Shown in pieces: positions 50,151 through 58,701 of a stretch of 58,782 nt of DNA. The DNA is from JBHPGW01 sp042569785. Lineage in GTDB: Bacteria; Planctomycetota; Phycisphaerae; Sedimentisphaerales; Anaerobacaceae. How positions within the stretch are numbered: position 1 is the stretch's first letter; every line of letters begins with the position of its first letter. The stretch spans positions 1 to 58,782 of the forward strand of contig JBHPGW010000008.1 of the NCBI GenBank assembly GCA_042569785.1, given 5' to 3'. Position numbers and translations under genes: made by a program. Below the pieces are notes generated by a model. The model did no database searches, was not told the origin of the DNA, and saw nothing but the letters and a program-made list of their open reading frames with translations.

Positions 50151-50930
50151 ATGCCGGAAGAACAACTGAAAAACCCTCCAATTATAGAAGCACTGGTCGA
50201 AATAAAATGGGAGCTTAAAGAAAAAACTTCAGCTGGTTATTATGATCCTCATTATCAGCTTCTATTGGGTACATTCTACCAGAATATTAAAAGTATGTAT
50301 CCATTCCATGAAGCATTGCCAACCTCTGAAATACCTGACGATGTGACCGGTAGTGTTGTCAAGCATCGTTTTAGAGTTGGTGATGGTGAATGGCCATTGG
50401 TGCAAATTGGTCCCGGTATAATAACTATTAATGAAACTGAAAAATATGATACCTTTGCAACATTCAAACCAAAAGCGATTGGTGTGGTTAAAGCCTTATT
50501 TAAATCTTATCCAAATATAAAAGATTTAAAAATAAGCAGTCTTCAGATTCGTTATATTGATGGAGTAGAATTTGACTATTCTAAAGAAAATATATGTGAA
50601 TTTATTTCAAATAAGATGCACATAGAGTCGAAAACCCCAAATTGTTTAATAATACAGGACAACACTGAGCAGTTTCCAACAAGATATTCTTTAGGCACGA
50701 CATTAAGATGTAGCACACCTCCTGGAATTGCATCATTTCAAGTTAACACAGGACATAGATTTAAACAAAGAGCTGTAATATGGAACCAAATTTTTGAATC
50801 TATGGAGCCTGACCTCCCTGATATGCCTAATGGTTTTGATGAGTGGATTACTAAAGCACATGATGTAATTGATATTTGGTTTAAAGGAATAATTGAAGGA
50901 GACCTTAAAGAGGAATTTAATCGTGGCTAA
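50151..50930 (+). CDS. TIGR04255-family protein, cassette 2 gene 1
   Basis: A 259-residue protein of a sporadically distributed family of unknown function. The start LKNPPIIEALVEIKWEL, VQIGPGIITINETEKYDTFATFK, and ISSLQIRYIDGVEF are characteristic of the family. The start at 50151 has AGGAGAAA directly upstream; the frame is open 7 codons further to 50130. No signal, membrane helix or nuclease motif is visible. It is AT-rich compared with the neighbouring ilv genes and overlaps the next gene by 8 bases, so the two are translationally coupled. Confidence 0.78.
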   Translation: MPEEQLKNPPIIEALVEIKWELKEKTSAGYYDPHYQLLLGTFYQNIKSMYPFHEALPTSEIPDDVTGSVVKHRFRVGDGEWPLVQIGPGIITINETEKYDTFATFKPKAIGVVKALFKSYPNIKDLKISSLQIRYIDGVEFDYSKENICEFISNKMHIESKTPNCLIIQDNTEQFPTRYSLGTTLRCSTPPGIASFQVNTGHRFKQRAVIWNQIFESMEPDLPDMPNGFDEWITKAHDVIDIWFKGIIEGDLKEEFNRG

Positions 50931-51252
50931 ATATAAGAATGCTAGTGTAGATTTGATTAAAGAAGATATTTTATTTGAAACAGAAGAAAGTGTTCAATCA
51001 AATTCAGAAATTGAAAAGCAAGCCTCTGAGCAGGCCATTTTTGAGCCCAAGATTTATATAGTTTCAACGTCAACAACTACCGAAGTTAATGAGATACTTT
51101 TTCAAGAGGACATTTCGCAAAGTGCTGATTTTATTGATACAAAACTTTCAAAAAGATATACCATAACTTTAGAGCAGGCAAAAAATAGGGCAATAAAAGC
51201 TATTGGAAGAGCGAGAAAGCGAAAGTCTTTATTGTTGAATGAAGAGGATTAA
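50923..51252 (+). CDS. Uncharacterised small protein, cassette 2 gene 2
   Basis: The product from the GTG at 50923 is 109 residues, with AAAGAGGA 9 bases upstream. A TTG at 50893 would lengthen it by 10 codons inside gene 1. It has an acidic N-terminal half (IKEDILFETEESVQSNSEIEKQ) and a basic C-terminal helix (LEQAKNRAIKAIGRARKRKSLLL), as in some antitoxins or adaptor proteins, but I recognise no family. Confidence 0.65.
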   Translation: MAKYKNASVDLIKEDILFETEESVQSNSEIEKQASEQAIFEPKIYIVSTSTTTEVNEILFQEDISQSADFIDTKLSKRYTITLEQAKNRAIKAIGRARKRKSLLLNEED

Positions 51253-51270
51253 TGGCAGAGGAATTAGCTA

Positions 51271-51915
51271 ATGTTATATGATTTTCCACCTTTCTCTGAT
51301 GATATTATTAAACAAGGAGATATTTTTCTCAATATTCCTCATGTACAGTTTGAGTTTTCAGATGGCCTATCTGTTTTAGGGGAAGATGCTATTGACAACA
51401 TTCCTTGGAAAGAACTTGTAAGCAAAAAAGAAGAAAGTGATGTTGCAGTGGTTTTAGGTGTCACTTCTGTTCCAGCGATTGTTATAACTCAAACTTGTGA
51501 TGCACAAAGAAAAGAATATATTACACTGTGTGAGATTGAAGAATTGTCAAGCATTGGTGGATTTAAATCTTCACCACAAACTTTAAAAAGTGAAGTAAGA
51601 AATTTGATTTCACAAAACAAGAAAAAGCCTGATTTCTTCTACCTTCCATCTGACAAAAACATTGGATTTACTGACCGCATGGCAGTTAATTTTTCTAATA
51701 CAATAAGATTGCTTCGAGAAGACTTAGAATCTCTTCTGGAAAATAGAAAAGCAAGGTTAAATGAAATCACTTATGATTATTTCAGAGAAAAACTGTCGGA
51801 CTTTTTCCGTAGATATGCGTTTAATGAATGGTTTATGTTAAAAAAAGATGAAGTTGAACATTACAAGGGCTATTCTGATTTAAGGCCAAAAGATTTTTAC
51901 GATTGGCAAAAATAA
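51271..51915 (+). CDS. Uncharacterised protein, cassette 2 gene 3
   Basis: A 214-residue soluble protein, 18 bases after gene 2, with AGAGGAA as ribosome binding site. Notable parts are IIKQGDIFLNIPHVQFEF, VPAIVITQTCDAQRKEYITLCEI, and the aromatic C-terminus FFRRYAFNEWFMLKKDEVEHYKGY. The [IV].[TS]Q[TS]CD segment occurs in several hypothetical accessory-gene proteins. I cannot assign an activity. It is probably co-expressed with the TIGR04255-type protein. Confidence 0.68.
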   Translation: MLYDFPPFSDDIIKQGDIFLNIPHVQFEFSDGLSVLGEDAIDNIPWKELVSKKEESDVAVVLGVTSVPAIVITQTCDAQRKEYITLCEIEELSSIGGFKSSPQTLKSEVRNLISQNKKKPDFFYLPSDKNIGFTDRMAVNFSNTIRLLREDLESLLENRKARLNEITYDYFREKLSDFFRRYAFNEWFMLKKDEVEHYKGYSDLRPKDFYDWQK

Positions 51916-52341
51916 TCCTTTTTACTTTAAAACGAGGAAGGCGAGTGACACTTACCTGTTTTTAATCTCCGCTAACAAAAAACAAACCAATTAAAATACA
52001 TTTTATTCAACCCATTTTTTCTTCCGCTTTCTCTGTGCCTTTGTGCCTTTTCTTTTGCGAATTTTACTCATTTACGACACAGTTGCAAGGTTTTTTCGCA
52101 GGGTTAGAATATATATTGTCGCGTCGCTTTGCTCCTTGCAATGACCATTTGCGGTACAGGGGGGGGCATTTTAAAGATATCCCCTGATCCATTCGACTTC
52201 GCTCAGGACAAGCTTTACATTGGGGGCTCGTTTGGTTTGATTTGGATTCGTGGTTCTTTGTAAAAATTCATGGTGAAAAATCCGTGTTAAATCTGTGTTG
52301 ATCTGTGGTTCTATTTTTCTTTTGAATTTGGTTTGGATATT
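51916..52341. repeat. Dispersed repeat cluster right of cassette 2
   Basis: No gene is seen. It contains GTCGCGTCGCTTTGCTCCTTG..AATGACC (about 52117-52145), a word known from many genomes, then the right 47-bp inverted repeat (52181-52227) and a minus-strand ACCACAGATCAACACAGATT word (52284-52310). Confidence 0.75.
52181..52227 (-). repeat. Right 47-bp inverted repeat of accessory cassette 2
   Basis: The inverted counterpart of 49914-49960 with four mismatches. The two copies enclose all three cassette genes and their promoter. Confidence 0.85.
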
Positions 52342-52803
52342 TTATTGTGTTGTGGCATTGAATCTGGCGTCGAGTTTGAATTGTTTTTTCATTGGCAGGT
52401 TGATTATTTTAGAGCTGTTCAGGGATAGGTGGGTTTGAATTTCATTGAGAATTTCGGCTATCCTTTTTTGGTCACAGGCGATGATCGTAAACCAGATATT
52501 GAAATCATCTTTCCGTAAGTAGCTGTGTGTTACCTCGGTAAATTCAGCTATTACTTCAGATGCTTTTTCGATGAGAGACGCCTTAACACTAACAGCTGCT
52601 AACGTACTGTAAAATCCGAGTTCATGCGAGCTAAGACTGGCACCGAGCCGTCGTATCCTGCCGTTGGCTACCATCTTCTCAACCCGCTGCCAAAGCATCT
52701 GCTCGGAAATCCCTAATTGTTCGGCCAAAACTTCATAGGGTCTCTCTGCTAAAGGAAACTTATTTTGAAGTTCGTTTAATATTCTGTTATCAAGGTCATC
52801 CAT
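52342..52803 (-). CDS. ahbA: Siroheme decarboxylase subunit (AsnC/Lrp-like)
   Basis: A 153-residue protein that looks like an AsnC/Lrp regulator but belongs to the AhbA/AhbB enzymes that decarboxylate siroheme to 12,18-didecarboxysiroheme. The helix-turn-helix part is ERPYEVLAEQLGISEQMLWQRVEKMVANGRIRRLGASLSSHELGFYSTLAAVSV; the STLAAVSV segment is closer to AhbA than to AhbB. The second half (VTHSYLRKDDFNIWFTIIAC) is the catalytic/effector domain. It is divergent from cobA-hemD, sharing a 124-base regulatory region. The partner AhbB is not seen here. A regulator of heme genes (NirD/L-like) is the alternative reading. Confidence 0.8.
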   Translation of the reverse strand: MDDLDNRILNELQNKFPLAERPYEVLAEQLGISEQMLWQRVEKMVANGRIRRLGASLSSHELGFYSTLAAVSVKASLIEKASEVIAEFTEVTHSYLRKDDFNIWFTIIACDQKRIAEILNEIQTHLSLNSSKIINLPMKKQFKLDARFNATTQ

Positions 52804-52835
52804 ACTTTAGCCTTACGACAGAGCTTTGTTTTTAC

Positions 52836-52863
52836 TTGACACAACAAGTCAAAAAACTATATC
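52836..52863 (+). promoter_or_regulatory. cobA-hemD promoter
   Basis: TTGACA (52836-52841), 16 bases, TATATC (52858-52863). An ACTTG-ACACAA-CAAGT inverted pair overlaps the -35 box and could be an operator. Confidence 0.6.
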
Positions 52864-52927
52864 TTATTTTACATAGTAAAAAAACATCGGAAAGTAAAGG
52901 CAAAACTTTTCAGGATAAAAACTACAA

Positions 52928-54364
52928 ATGGCAAAAGGAAAAGTTTATCTCGTCGGAGCAGGGCCTGGAGACTTTGAACTGATCACACTTAAAGGCTATC
53001 GTTTGATCGCGCAAACCGACGTTGTCCTTTATGACCATTTGATTCCAATGCAGCTGCTCGAACTTGTCAGGCCGGATGCCGAATTGATCTCGGTGGGAAA
53101 GTTTGCCGGTAGTCACACTCTGCCTCAGGAACAGATAAACAAACTTCTGATTCAAAAGGCACAGGAAAACAAAATTGTTGTAAGGCTCAAAGGCGGAGAC
53201 CCATATCTTTTCGGCAGAGGCGGCGAAGAGGTCGAGGTCTGCGCAGAAGCCGGCATCGATTTTGAAGTAGTTCCCGGTATTACCAGTGCCTTATCTGCCC
53301 CTTGCTATGCGGGGATACCTCCGACGCATAGAGATTGTACGTCAAACGTCGCTATAATAACCGGGCACAGAAAAGATGAAAGCTCGGAAATTGAAATACC
53401 CGATGCAGGCACGCTGATCTTCCTTATGGGCGTGTCAAATATTAAAACGATCGTTGAGTCACTGCTTAATAAAGGCTGGCACAAAGAAACAAAGATCGCC
53501 GCTATCGAACATGGCACATGCTACGATCAACGAGTTATCAAAGGAACGCTCGATAGCTTCCCTGAGAAAGTTGAAAAAACAAAATTGCGTACTCCGGGAA
53601 TTTTTATTGTTGGCAAAGTTGTTTCGATGCAGGAAAAACTCGATTGGTTTGGAAAGAAACCGAACGTACTTGTGTTAGGCAATCATCCGCAAAAGTACAG
53701 CAGACTCGGCAATATTGTGCATCGCCGGATCATAAATTGTGTTCCTGTTGAGGATTGTTCCAGCGTCGATGTTGTCTGTGAAAAAATCGAGATTTTCGAC
53801 TGGATCGCCTTTACAAGCGTCAATGGTGTAAAATATCTCTTTCAGCGATTATTCGCGATAGGCAAAGATGCAAGGTCGCTGTCAAATGCTAAGATCGCCG
53901 CTATTGGACAAACCACCGCTCAAAGGCTGAAAGAATTCGGCATATCCGCCGATCTGGTTCCGCAAAACGAATCCAGTACCGGAATGCTCGAAGAGTTCGC
54001 CAAACTTGACATGAAAGATAAAAAGCTGTTACTTCCGCAATCGGAGATCGCCTCCAGCGAACTGCCGGAGGGCTTGACCTCCATGCAGGCTAAGGTAGAA
54101 AAAGTCACTGTATATAAGACCGTTGAAATTGACCCGGGCCGGATCGACTTCGATTACATCGACCGGATACTATTTACAAGCAGCTCAACTGTTCGCGCAT
54201 TTGTAAAACGCTTCGGCCGGGTGCCCAAAAAAATCAAAGTTTATTGCCTCGGAAAACCAACACTAACCATAGCTCAGCAGCACGGTATCAAAGCTGAAAT
54301 TATCCCCGAGCAATTGCCTCAAAAGGGTCAAAATGAAAACACAGAAAAGCACAGCAAACTTTAG
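52928..54364 (+). CDS. cobA-hemD: Uroporphyrinogen-III C-methyltransferase / uroporphyrinogen-III synthase fusion
   Basis: A 478-residue bifunctional enzyme. Residues 1-245 are the SAM-dependent methyltransferase (KVYLVGAGPGDFELITLKGY, VVRLKGGDPYLFGRGGEE, VPGITSALSAPCYAGIPPTHRD) that makes precorrin-2. Residues about 250-470 are HemD (IFDWIAFTSVNGVKYLFQRL, IAAIGQTTAQRLKEFGI, RILFTSSSTVRAFVKRFG), which closes the tetrapyrrole ring. The fusion feeds uroporphyrinogen III toward siroheme. It overlaps hemL by 32 bases. Confidence 0.95.
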   Translation: MAKGKVYLVGAGPGDFELITLKGYRLIAQTDVVLYDHLIPMQLLELVRPDAELISVGKFAGSHTLPQEQINKLLIQKAQENKIVVRLKGGDPYLFGRGGEEVEVCAEAGIDFEVVPGITSALSAPCYAGIPPTHRDCTSNVAIITGHRKDESSEIEIPDAGTLIFLMGVSNIKTIVESLLNKGWHKETKIAAIEHGTCYDQRVIKGTLDSFPEKVEKTKLRTPGIFIVGKVVSMQEKLDWFGKKPNVLVLGNHPQKYSRLGNIVHRRIINCVPVEDCSSVDVVCEKIEIFDWIAFTSVNGVKYLFQRLFAIGKDARSLSNAKIAAIGQTTAQRLKEFGISADLVPQNESSTGMLEEFAKLDMKDKKLLLPQSEIASSELPEGLTSMQAKVEKVTVYKTVEIDPGRIDFDYIDRILFTSSSTVRAFVKRFGRVPKKIKVYCLGKPTLTIAQQHGIKAEIIPEQLPQKGQNENTEKHSKL

Positions 54365-55610
54365 AGACGCACTGAAAGTAATACCGGGCGGCGTAAACTC
54401 ACCGGTTAGAGCATTCAAAGCCGTTGGCGCAAAGCCGATATTCATCGAAAAGGCAACCGGCCAATATCTTTACGATGCCGACGCGAATAAGTATATCGAT
54501 TATTGTCTTTCATGGGGTCCGATGATACTCGGCCACGCAAACAAACTTGTGCTCGATGAAGTGAAAAAGGTGATGGACAAAGGAACAAGCTTTGGAATTC
54601 CTACAAAAATCGAAACAACCCTTGCTGAAATGATCGTTCAAGCCATTGACTCGATTGAAAAAGTCAGGCTCGTCAGTTCCGGCACCGAAGCTGTAATGAC
54701 TGCCATTCGACTTGCTCGAGGGTGTACTGGCCGAGACAGGATCATAAAATTTATCGGCTGCTATCACGGACACGTCGACCATCTACTTGTCCAGGCAGGT
54801 TCGGGGGCAATGACTTTTGGCACACCCAGCAGCCCAGGCGTACCAAAAGACTTCACAAAACACACACTTCTGCTGCCGTATAACGAACCCAGAGCCATCG
54901 AAAAAGCCTTTAAAAAATATGGTGACAAAATTGCTGCCGTGATCGTCGAGCCGGTAGCGGGAAATATGGGGGTTGTGCTGCCTAAGCAGGATTTTTTAAA
55001 GACCATAAGAAGGCTCTGTACCAGCAACAAAAGCATCCTGATCTTTGATGAAGTAATAACAGGTTTCCGGCTCAAGTACGGAAGTGCCCAGGATATTTTC
55101 GGAGTAAAAGCAGACTTGACATGCCTTGGAAAAATAATCGGCGGAGGGTTTCCCATAGGAGCCTGCGGCGGAAGAGCAAAATACATGAACAGGCTCAGCC
55201 CACAGGGCTCGGTATACCAGGCAGGTACTCTTTCAGGAAATCCCGTCTGCGTCGCTGCTGGGATCGCTACACTGAAAATACTAAGATCACAAAAACCTTA
55301 CCCTGGGTTAGCCGATGCCGCCGAAAATTTTTGTCAACGATTAAGCCACACCCTGACAGATCGCAACGTTGAGCATACCATAAATCGCATAGCCTCGATG
55401 TTTACAGTGTTCTTTAATCCCGGCCCGGTAACTGATTACGCTTCTGCCGCAAGATCGGACACTAAAAAATACGCGAAATACTTTACAGCCATGCTAAAGG
55501 CAGGCGTATACCTGCCGCCGTCACAATTCGAGGCCTGCTTTGTCTCGACGAAGCACAAGCAAAGCGATTTCAACAAGACAATTGCCGCTGTTAGAAAATT
55601 TACTCTTTGA
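54333..55610 (+). CDS. hemL: Glutamate-1-semialdehyde 2,1-aminomutase
   Basis: A PLP enzyme of 425 residues that makes 5-aminolevulinate. It has the N-terminal IPGGVNSPVRAFKAVG, the SSGTEAVMTAIRLARG block, IFDEVITGFR, and the PLP lysine region CLGKIIGGGFPIGACGG. It begins inside the cobA-hemD gene and ends 11 bases into the 3' end of the convergent ahbC. hemA, hemB and hemC are not in the window. Confidence 0.95.
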   Translation: MKTQKSTANFRDALKVIPGGVNSPVRAFKAVGAKPIFIEKATGQYLYDADANKYIDYCLSWGPMILGHANKLVLDEVKKVMDKGTSFGIPTKIETTLAEMIVQAIDSIEKVRLVSSGTEAVMTAIRLARGCTGRDRIIKFIGCYHGHVDHLLVQAGSGAMTFGTPSSPGVPKDFTKHTLLLPYNEPRAIEKAFKKYGDKIAAVIVEPVAGNMGVVLPKQDFLKTIRRLCTSNKSILIFDEVITGFRLKYGSAQDIFGVKADLTCLGKIIGGGFPIGACGGRAKYMNRLSPQGSVYQAGTLSGNPVCVAAGIATLKILRSQKPYPGLADAAENFCQRLSHTLTDRNVEHTINRIASMFTVFFNPGPVTDYASAARSDTKKYAKYFTAMLKAGVYLPPSQFEACFVSTKHKQSDFNKTIAAVRKFTL

Positions 55611-56802
55611 TGCTTTTGATCTCTTCATCGGTTAGATAACACCCGGGATCCGGTGCCCACGGATCTGCGCAGGACAAATCTGCCCGAACCCGCAAACTTC
55701 CGCCACAGCCATCGAAATATTTACAAAGACCGCATCTGCCTTTAACATATCCCCTGCGGTCTCTTAAGCCTTTGAGCAACGGCTCATCATCGTTACTCCA
55801 AATCCGGCTGAAAGGTTTTTCGTGGACATCCCCAAGATCATAATGTCCCCAAAACTGATCGGCGTGAACTTTGCCGTTGTAATCAATGCAGCCGATACCC
55901 ACTCCACTGCTGTGCATCCCCCCACCGTTCCAGGTCAAAAGTTGCCAGACTCTTTCTGCTCGCACCCGGTCCTCTTTGAGCAGTTTCAGGTAAATGTAAA
56001 TGCCGTCAACATGGTTATCGACGGTCAAAATATCGGTCTTTTTATTTGCCTGTTTGAATTGTTTGGTTTTTGCGAGGATCTTTTCGATCGCTTCTCTGCT
56101 TTGTTCGCTGGTAAGGCCCTCTGTCGCGATCGCAGCTCCTCTGCCGCTTGGCACAAGATGGTAGAAACAGGCACGTTCAATATTCTCAGCTTCGAAAAAG
56201 TCAAACCAGGCATCCAGTTCGCAAACATTACGCTGTGTTAGTGTCAATCTCAGCCCAACTCGAATACCGGCTGCCATACAATTTCTTATCCCTTCTACAG
56301 ATCTTTCAAACGCACCGTCCACACCTCTGAATTTATCATTGATTTTGCCGATTCCGTCTAAACTTATCCCAACGTATGAAACACTCGAGAGTTTTATTTT
56401 TCTGGCTGTTTCGGCATTTATAAGAGTTCCGTTGGTCGAAATAACTGTTCGCAATCCCTTGTCGCCTGCGTATTCGATCAACTCAAACAGATCAGGCCGC
56501 ATCAAAGGCTCACCGCCGGAAAAAAGCACTGACGGCACACCGTATTGCGATAAGTCCGCCAGTACCGCTTTGGCATCTTCTGTTTTTATATCCTTATATT
56601 TTTTGCCGACACCGCTGTCATTATAGCAATGCGCACACTTGAGATTGCAATCGCGAGTAATATTCCAAACGACAATAGGCTTCCGCTGCGACGCTTTTTT
56701 AGGGAGAACATCTTCTTTACGTTCCCCCGAACCTTTTAGCCCATAGCGAAGCCAGTCGCCCGGCGTAACCTCGTCACAATATAGCTTACTGATATTTATC
56801 AT
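55600..56802 (-). CDS. ahbC: Radical SAM 12,18-didecarboxysiroheme deacetylase
   Basis: A 400-residue radical SAM/SPASM enzyme. The N-terminus ISKLYCDEV..GDWLRYGLKG and WNITRDCNLKCAHCYNDSG (CxxxCxxC cluster) are followed by SGGEPLMRPDLFEL, STNGT, and GISLDGIG. The C-terminal region SSGVGIGCIDYNGKVHADQFWGHYDLGDV, with later cysteines (GRCGLCKYFDGCGG, CADPWAPDPGC), carries an auxiliary [4Fe-4S] cluster. This matches AhbC, which removes acetate groups in the siroheme-to-heme route. AhbD is the main alternative but the N-terminus fits AhbC better. It is transcribed toward hemL. Confidence 0.85.
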   Translation of the reverse strand: MINISKLYCDEVTPGDWLRYGLKGSGERKEDVLPKKASQRKPIVVWNITRDCNLKCAHCYNDSGVGKKYKDIKTEDAKAVLADLSQYGVPSVLFSGGEPLMRPDLFELIEYAGDKGLRTVISTNGTLINAETARKIKLSSVSYVGISLDGIGKINDKFRGVDGAFERSVEGIRNCMAAGIRVGLRLTLTQRNVCELDAWFDFFEAENIERACFYHLVPSGRGAAIATEGLTSEQSREAIEKILAKTKQFKQANKKTDILTVDNHVDGIYIYLKLLKEDRVRAERVWQLLTWNGGGMHSSGVGIGCIDYNGKVHADQFWGHYDLGDVHEKPFSRIWSNDDEPLLKGLRDRRGYVKGRCGLCKYFDGCGGSLRVRADLSCADPWAPDPGCYLTDEEIKSIKE

Positions 56803-57078
56803 ATATCTCTCACGATCTTAATACCACAGCGTTACTTATCACTGCAATTATAACCGACTATCGCTCGGTAGTGTAAAATCTTTTCTGTAAATTGGCGTTA
56901 ACCACCGCATGTGGCTGGTTGTAGGCGAACATAGCGGATATCTTCGCCGCCCCCACCTATATTTAATTTCACCTCTATTTTCGACAAACTCTTCTCCCCA
57001 AATGCTGTAGAATATGCTAAAGTGGACACTTGGTCATAAGAGAAAAAATACGCATCATTTGGTGTGAGATAATGGCAA

Positions 57079-58701
57079 ATGCGTAAAATTCAAAACGAGA
57101 GTCTCAGTCAGTTGTTGATGCAGCTACGATTTACGCCGCAGCGCAAGAGGAAAAAACAGCTTGAAGCGGCTGAACGACTGCTGGCGATCGTCGACCCTGC
57201 CAAGGAATACCCGTTCGAGTTCATCTGCTTTCGCATTACCGAGTATAGGCCAAAAGATAAGTTCGAGTATCCGGTTATAAAGGGCGACGAACTTGCCGAG
57301 GACCTCAGGGTTTTTATTTCCAGGCTAAGCAACAGAATAGCCGCTCCGGTTTCCGGACAGGATGAAAAAGTTTATTCCATCGAGCAGCTTGCGAAAAAAC
57401 AGGGCGTTTCGACAAAAACAATTCACCGCTGGCGAAAGAGGGGCCTGACCGCCAGAAAATTTGTCTTCGAAGACGGCAAAAAACGTCTCGGCTTTTTACA
57501 GTCCGCTATCGATGAGTTCTTTGAGCAAAACGCTGAACTGATCGGCAAAGCGAAAACCTTCGCTCGGCTTACCGATAAACAAAAACAGCAGATCATAAAA
57601 CAGGCGGCTGAACTGGCATCTAAAACCATGCTCAGCAGGTACCAGATAATAGAAAAAATCGCAGCTAAGTTCGGCAAGGTACATGAGACCGTCAGGTACA
57701 CTATTCTAAATTACGAAAAGGTCAACCCCGATAAGCCGCTTTTCGTCAGGCCCTCAGGAGTGATCGCACCTGCCACCGCTGTCGAAGTTTATAAGCTATA
57801 CAATGACGGAGCTGCGATCGAAGAATTGATGGAACACTTCAACCGAAGTAAAAGCTCGATATACCGCATCATCAACAGAAGAAGGGCTAAGGCCCTTTTA
57901 GCTAAAAAGATTGAATTTATAGACAGCGAAGAGTTTCTAAATGACGATGCTGAAACCCTGATACTATCAAAGCAATACCACTACAGACCCGATACACCTA
58001 CTCTGCTTAACAGGGAAAACGAGGTGCAGCTTTTCCGCAGATACAATTTTCTCAAGTACCTTGCAAGTATCATAAGGGCGCAGATCAAGCTTGGGCGAAT
58101 ATTGAGCAGTAACTTGAAAAAGGTTGAACAGTTCCTGACAGAAGCCGAGACTGTAAAGAAAATTATAATCGAGGCTAATCTCGGACTCGTCGTCAGCATA
58201 ACCAATAAACACATAACCGACAGGGCGGATATGATGGACCTTATCAGCGAGGGTAATTTTTCTCTTATGCGAGCGGTTGAGAAATTTGATTATACCAGGG
58301 GCGTGCGATTCGCTACTTACGCCGCCTGGGCCATCGCCAAAGATTTCGCAAGGACCATCCCCGCAGAAGCCGCCCGGCCTGACAAACCGACTGCCGCTTC
58401 GATGAAGAACCTCGACCGTGACTTAAGAACTGTCGAAGCTGCCGGCGTCGTAGCTGTCGAGCAGGCCCGCAAGAGCCTGATACAGATAATCAAAGACAAC
58501 CTCGACCAGAGAGAGCAGTACATAATAATAAACCATTTCGGCTTAGAGGGAACGCTGATAAGAAAATACAAAAAGACCCTGAAACAGATAGGCGAGGACC
58601 TGGACATAACAAAAGAAAGAGTCCGCCAAATAGAATTGGTAGCTTTGCAAAAACTAAGACACTCCTTGAGTGACAAACAATTCGATCTTCTTACAAAATA
58701 A
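57079..58701 (+). CDS. Sigma-70 family factor with extra N-terminal helix-turn-helix domains
   Basis: A 540-residue protein. Residues 97-150 form a MerR/excisionase-like domain (YSIEQLAKKQGVSTKTIHRWRKRGLTARKF). Residues 175-215 and 232-275 look like two further helix-turn-helix units (YQIIEKIAAKFGKVHETVRY; AAIEELMEHFNRSKSSIYRIINRR). Residues 360-430 are sigma region 2 (LVVSITNKHI, DLISEGNFSLMRAVEKFDYTRGVRFATYAAWAI), including the -10 recognition helix. Region 4 covers about 475-530 (LDQREQYIIINHFGL, TLKQIGEDLDITKERVRQIE). Region 3 is reduced to a short linker and region 1.1 is absent. It is probably an alternative sigma factor. Its only neighbours are heme genes and repeats. Confidence 0.85.
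   Translation: MRKIQNESLSQLLMQLRFTPQRKRKKQLEAAERLLAIVDPAKEYPFEFICFRITEYRPKDKFEYPVIKGDELAEDLRVFISRLSNRIAAPVSGQDEKVYSIEQLAKKQGVSTKTIHRWRKRGLTARKFVFEDGKKRLGFLQSAIDEFFEQNAELIGKAKTFARLTDKQKQQIIKQAAELASKTMLSRYQIIEKIAAKFGKVHETVRYTILNYEKVNPDKPLFVRPSGVIAPATAVEVYKLYNDGAAIEELMEHFNRSKSSIYRIINRRRAKALLAKKIEFIDSEEFLNDDAETLILSKQYHYRPDTPTLLNRENEVQLFRRYNFLKYLASIIRAQIKLGRILSSNLKKVEQFLTEAETVKKIIIEANLGLVVSITNKHITDRADMMDLISEGNFSLMRAVEKFDYTRGVRFATYAAWAIAKDFARTIPAEAARPDKPTAASMKNLDRDLRTVEAAGVVAVEQARKSLIQIIKDNLDQREQYIIINHFGLEGTLIRKYKKTLKQIGEDLDITKERVRQIELVALQKLRHSLSDKQFDLLTK

Noticed and set aside
49914..52227. A composite transposon
   Set aside because: The 47-bp repeats belong to a class of dispersed words found widely in bacteria and encode no transposase; only the bracketing arrangement is notable.
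52342..52803. A plain AsnC/Lrp transcriptional regulator
   Set aside because: The fold is the same, but the sequence pattern and the cobA-hemD, hemL, ahbC neighbours favour the siroheme decarboxylase; the regulator reading is kept as an alternative.
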